DNA of 9,331 nt from CG10-46-32 sp964606465 (GTDB lineage: Bacteria > Patescibacteriota > Patescibacteriia > UBA2169), in the NCBI GenBank assembly GCA_964606465.1, contig CAZSGI010000029.1, positions 1-9,331 on the forward strand. Direction: 5' to 3'. This document shows, one piece after another, positions 6,484-9,331 of this stretch. Every line of letters begins with the position of its first letter. The stretch's first letter is position 1. The translations under genes were made by a program, and so were the position numbers. The notes under the pieces were generated by a model. That model saw only the letters and a program-made list of their open reading frames with translations. It had not been told where the DNA came from and made no database searches.

Positions 6484-7542
6484 TCACTCTTTCCGGTCCA
6501 ACGTGCTCTCGGCCCACAACCCCTGCTGTTCGTAGTGGGATTGAATGGAACGCATGTACGCGATGGTTTCCTGCAAGCCCTGCTCCATCTTGACCACCGG
6601 AAACCACCCGAGCGCATCCTTCGCCTTTTTGATGTCCGGAACGCCCTGGTCGTGCATGTCCGGCAACGGTTTTTCAAACGTAACTTTCGACTGCGAACCC
6701 ACGAGCGCAATCACCTGCTCTGCGATATCCGCGAGTTTGAACTCCTGGTCGCTGCCGACGTTCACGGGCCCGTGCTCCGCGGATTCCATGAGCTTCAGCA
6801 AGCCCTCAACCGTGTCCTTCACGTAGCAGAACGTGCTCTTCGTCTCTCGGTCGCCGTAGATGACGATTGCGTTGTTGTCAATCGCCGCGGTGATGAAATC
6901 CGGGATGTGCCTGCCCTCGGCCATGATCATGCGCGGCCCATACGTGGAAAAGATGCGCGCGATTGCCGCGTCCACCCCGGCACGCTCGCGGTACACCGTG
7001 CACAGCGCCTCGGCAAACCGCTTGCCCTCGTTGTACGCGGCGCGCGTTCCCACCGGGTCAATGAACCCCCAGTAGTCTTCCTTGAAATGGCCGTCCTCGG
7101 GCGGCGGATCGCCGTAGATTGCCGAGGATGAGAGGTGCACCATGCGCGAGCCGTGCTGTTTGGCCAAATCTAAAAGATTTTTGACGCCCGCGGAGTGCAC
7201 CAGAGCCGTCTCCACGGCAAAGCGCGTGGGGTCTTTATACGAGGTCGGGGTCGCGCAGTTGTAGATCTCTTGGATGCCCGCGAACGCAACTTCAAACGGC
7301 GCAAGCTCCGGGAACTTGGCGAGGTCAATGGGTTCGGTGATGTCGTGCCTGATGAACTTGAAATCGCCCGACGCGAGCAGGGGCTCGATGTTCATAACCG
7401 TGCCCGAAACCAAACTGTCAATGCAGATGACGTTCGCGCTACCATCTTTGGCGAGCGTCTCGCACAGGTGCGACCCGATGAACCCGGCTCCGCCGGCAAC
7501 AACCACGTTTTTCTTCTTGAAAACTCCTTTGTTATTGGCCAT
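6484..7542 (-). CDS. Extended SDR nucleotide-sugar enzyme, UDP-glucuronate decarboxylase (UXS)-like
   Basis: A 352-residue Rossmann-fold enzyme acting on a nucleotide sugar with bound NAD. The closest family by eye is UDP-glucuronate decarboxylase (UDP-xylose synthase): AGGAGFIGSHLCETL (16-30), FIRHDITEP (63-71), YGDPPPEDGHFKEDYWG (143-159), the active-site YNEGKRFAEAL (170-180, Tyr170 and Lys174), ARIFSTYGPRM (195-205), STFCYVKDTVEGLL (236-249) and PDIKKAKDALGW (302-313). Two positions differ. The family's T-S-E-V-Y-G is S-S-A-I-Y-G here (Ala141 for Glu), and the Arg-bearing stretch before PDI reads QGVPDI. The SDR core is complete, so it is probably active, but perhaps as an epimerase or other uronate-modifying enzyme. 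It starts 4 nt after the protease stop. A dehydrogenase two genes downstream could supply its substrate. Confidence 0.85.
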   Translation of the reverse strand: MANNKGVFKKKNVVVAGGAGFIGSHLCETLAKDGSANVICIDSLVSGTVMNIEPLLASGDFKFIRHDITEPIDLAKFPELAPFEVAFAGIQEIYNCATPTSYKDPTRFAVETALVHSAGVKNLLDLAKQHGSRMVHLSSSAIYGDPPPEDGHFKEDYWGFIDPVGTRAAYNEGKRFAEALCTVYRERAGVDAAIARIFSTYGPRMIMAEGRHIPDFITAAIDNNAIVIYGDRETKSTFCYVKDTVEGLLKLMESAEHGPVNVGSDQEFKLADIAEQVIALVGSQSKVTFEKPLPDMHDQGVPDIKKAKDALGWFPVVKMEQGLQETIAYMRSIQSHYEQQGLWAESTLDRKE

Positions 7543-7546
7543 AGAA

Positions 7547-9331
7547 TTAAATGCCTACGTGTACGCCTCCTTGGTAATCATCTTCAAAAACTTTGAACAC
7601 GCTGTCCTGCACAAAATCCACTCCAAACTTGCTGAACACGCGCACCTCCGACGGTCTGCCGCGGCCTGACCCTACGATGATTTCTGCAGCCGCGTCTGCA
7701 TCAACGTTTCCGACCGCGAGCCGCGCACCCCCGCGAAACGTGCTCTCAAACGCGAAGAACTGAGTTTTCACCTGGCCGGTTGCCGAAAAGACGCGCACCT
7801 GTGGCCCGCCGCCGTCGCCTGCCGCGGTTACCACTTCCAGCTCGCCGTCTCCGTCCACGTCCCCCACCGCCACGTTCACTCCCCCGCGGAAGAAGGCGGG
7901 GTACGCGAGCCAGCTCGCTTTCCTATTCCCCATCGTATCAAATATCTGCACGAGCGGCAACGAGCCGCCTCCGGTGCCGGTGACCACCTCAACCTCCCCG
8001 TCTCCGTCAACATCCGCGGCGGTAACCGTAACCCCGCCCTTCAATCCGTCCGCAGTGACCCTGAATGACCACCTGACCTTCCCGGTCTTGTCGACAATCT
8101 TAACCTCGCTCGAGAGCCCGGCTCCCGCGGAAGTTACGATTTCATCAATCCCGTCTTTGTCAAAATCAGCAGTTGCCACGTGCACGCCCCCGCGGAACCG
8201 TGAGTCGTACGCGAAAAACTGCCCTCTGACGTTTCCTTGTTGGTCAAAGATGCGCACCTGTGGCCCGCCGCCTCCGCCCGCGCCGATTGCGACCTCGCTC
8301 ACCCCGTCTCCGTCAACGTCTCCGGAGGAAGCCTCGGCTCCGCCGCGGAAGAAAGCGGGGTACGCGCGCCACGAAAAAGACGCGCTGCCGCGGGAATCAA
8401 CCGCGAGCACGTCAACCGCGCGGTTTACGCCCGAAGAAACCAAGATGCCCGTCCGTGCCGATGCAACCGCCGCGCGAGATGAGCGCGCGGCAAGCCGCTC
8501 CACGCCCTCACCCGCCGTTTCCGCGGCCCGCGCAACCGCCGCGCGCGCGTCCAGGAGCCCGGCCCCGAGCTGGCTCCCGTAAAGGCGGTTTTCTCGGTCA
8601 ATGCTTCTCGCGGTCTCCCGGATGATGGCGATGACCTGGCGGTTGGAAAGTTTGGCGTTCACCGATTTCATCAAACCCACGACACCTGAAACGAACGGGG
8701 TCGCAATCGAGGTTCCCTGCCAACCGCCACGGTACTGGTTGTCGTACACCTCCCCCAACCGGGGATCGTAGAGCTGGGGCCCGGCAATGCCGTTGCCCGG
8801 GGTATTGATGTCAATGCAGCTAAACCCGTAGTTGGAAAAGTCCGATTTGGCGTTGTCGCTGTCAACCGACCCCACGCCCAGGATGCGATTTTCGCCCGCG
8901 CGCCCGTCAAGGCACACGGGGTACAGCGGCCGAAAGTCGAGGTCGCCGACGATGAAGCGGCTCCCCTCGGCATCGTTGCCGACCGCCGCCACCAGCACCA
9001 CCCCCGCCTCGTACGCCCGCTGAATCGCCTGCGAGAGCACGTCGTCCGTCGCCCCGCCGACAAAGCTCATGTTAATGACGTCCGCTCCGTTTGCGACCGC
9101 GTAGTCAATGGCGCGGGCAACGTGCGCGGTGTCGCCCTCGCCGTTTGAGTCCAACGCCCGGAGCGGCATGATCTTGCAATCCCAGCACACCCCCGCGAGC
9201 CCCTGGCCGTTGTTGGTAACCGACGCGGCAACCCCGGCCACCACGGTGCCGTGGTTCGCCGCGCCGAACGAGTAGTTCGAATCCAGCTTCGGGTGCGGAT
9301 CAGACACGTCTTCCAAAAAATCCCAGCCGTT
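7547..9331 (-). CDS. Subtilisin-like S8 serine protease with C-terminal FG-GAP-like repeats, 5' end beyond window
   Basis: Open from the right edge; 594 codons are visible, beginning NGWDFLEDVSDPHPKLDSNY, a typical stretch between the catalytic Asp and His of S8 peptidases. The Asp and any signal peptide lie outside. The catalytic His is in NHGTVVAG (codon 9253-9251), the oxyanion Asn in AAVGNDAEG and the nucleophile Ser in GTSIATPFVSG (codon 8710-8708). An alanine/arginine-rich linker follows, then five repeats of about 50 residues with calcium-loop-like DVDGDG motifs: DVDGDGVSE, DFDKDGIDE, DVDGDGEVE, DVDGDGELE and the decayed NVDADAAAE. GGGPQVRIF and FFRGG recur between them, as in FG-GAP/VCBS beta-propeller proteins. 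Probably secreted or surface-bound, with the repeats for binding or display. Four cysteines include a CWDC pair. It ends at GGVHVGI, mid-repeat in appearance, as such tails often do. TTG 9316 is an internal codon, not the start. Confidence 0.92.
   Translation of the reverse strand, partial: NGWDFLEDVSDPHPKLDSNYSFGAANHGTVVAGVAASVTNNGQGLAGVCWDCKIMPLRALDSNGEGDTAHVARAIDYAVANGADVINMSFVGGATDDVLSQAIQRAYEAGVVLVAAVGNDAEGSRFIVGDLDFRPLYPVCLDGRAGENRILGVGSVDSDNAKSDFSNYGFSCIDINTPGNGIAGPQLYDPRLGEVYDNQYRGGWQGTSIATPFVSGVVGLMKSVNAKLSNRQVIAIIRETARSIDRENRLYGSQLGAGLLDARAAVARAAETAGEGVERLAARSSRAAVASARTGILVSSGVNRAVDVLAVDSRGSASFSWRAYPAFFRGGAEASSGDVDGDGVSEVAIGAGGGGGPQVRIFDQQGNVRGQFFAYDSRFRGGVHVATADFDKDGIDEIVTSAGAGLSSEVKIVDKTGKVRWSFRVTADGLKGGVTVTAADVDGDGEVEVVTGTGGGSLPLVQIFDTMGNRKASWLAYPAFFRGGVNVAVGDVDGDGELEVVTAAGDGGGPQVRVFSATGQVKTQFFAFESTFRGGARLAVGNVDADAAAEIIVGSGRGRPSEVRVFSKFGVDFVQDSVFKVFEDDYQGGVHVGI

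Overview
The window holds a run of nine genes, all on the minus strand, so transcription goes from high to low coordinates. Eight are intact or nearly so inside the window; the first (a secreted protease) and the last (a membrane protein) run off the right and left edges. Most make activated sugars or use them to build a cell-surface or exported polysaccharide. TGA is used as a stop in several genes, which fits the standard bacterial code and argues against the UGA-recoded candidate phyla. The mix of a subtilase with FG-GAP repeats, a GT2 plus DUF2304 pair, tightly packed genes without strong Shine-Dalgarno sites, and families of short palindromic repeats resembles metagenome-derived Patescibacteria (Parcubacteria-like). 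That taxonomic guess is an inference and cannot be proven from this window.

Layout in transcription order: (9331-7547) the 3' part of an S8 subtilase with five FG-GAP-like repeats; (7542-6484) an extended SDR like UDP-glucuronate decarboxylase; a 120-bp gap with an 87-bp palindromic repeat; (6363-5446) a GalE-like epimerase; a 63-bp gap with a hairpin; (5382-4090) UDP-glucose 6-dehydrogenase; (4074-3403) a polyprenyl-phosphate GT2; a gap filled by a second, diverged copy of the 87-bp palindrome; (3290-2961) a DUF2304 membrane protein; (2964-1927) a rhamnosyltransferase-like GT2; (1930-800) a GT4 glycosyltransferase; (815-1) a polytopic membrane protein, open at the window edge. The junctions 2964/2961 and 1930/1927 are 4-nt ATGA overlaps and 815/800 is a 16-nt overlap, so the last four genes are very probably co-translated.

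Working together: the dehydrogenase would turn UDP-glucose into UDP-glucuronate, and the two SDRs would modify that or related nucleotide sugars. The polyprenyl-phosphate GT2 with its DUF2304 partner would load a sugar on a lipid carrier, and the GT2 and GT4 enzymes would extend a glycan. The terminal membrane protein may handle the lipid-linked product.

I do not see a new defence or mobile system. The most notable signal is repetitive: three unrelated short palindromic repeat types occur in 9 kb. Two of them lie inside open reading frames without breaking frame (a 44-codon insert in the membrane protein, a 12-codon insert in the GT4), and the third occurs in two intergenic copies whose stems differ in sequence but stay complementary. 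A second point is that the UXS-like SDR lacks the two residues expected of a decarboxylase.
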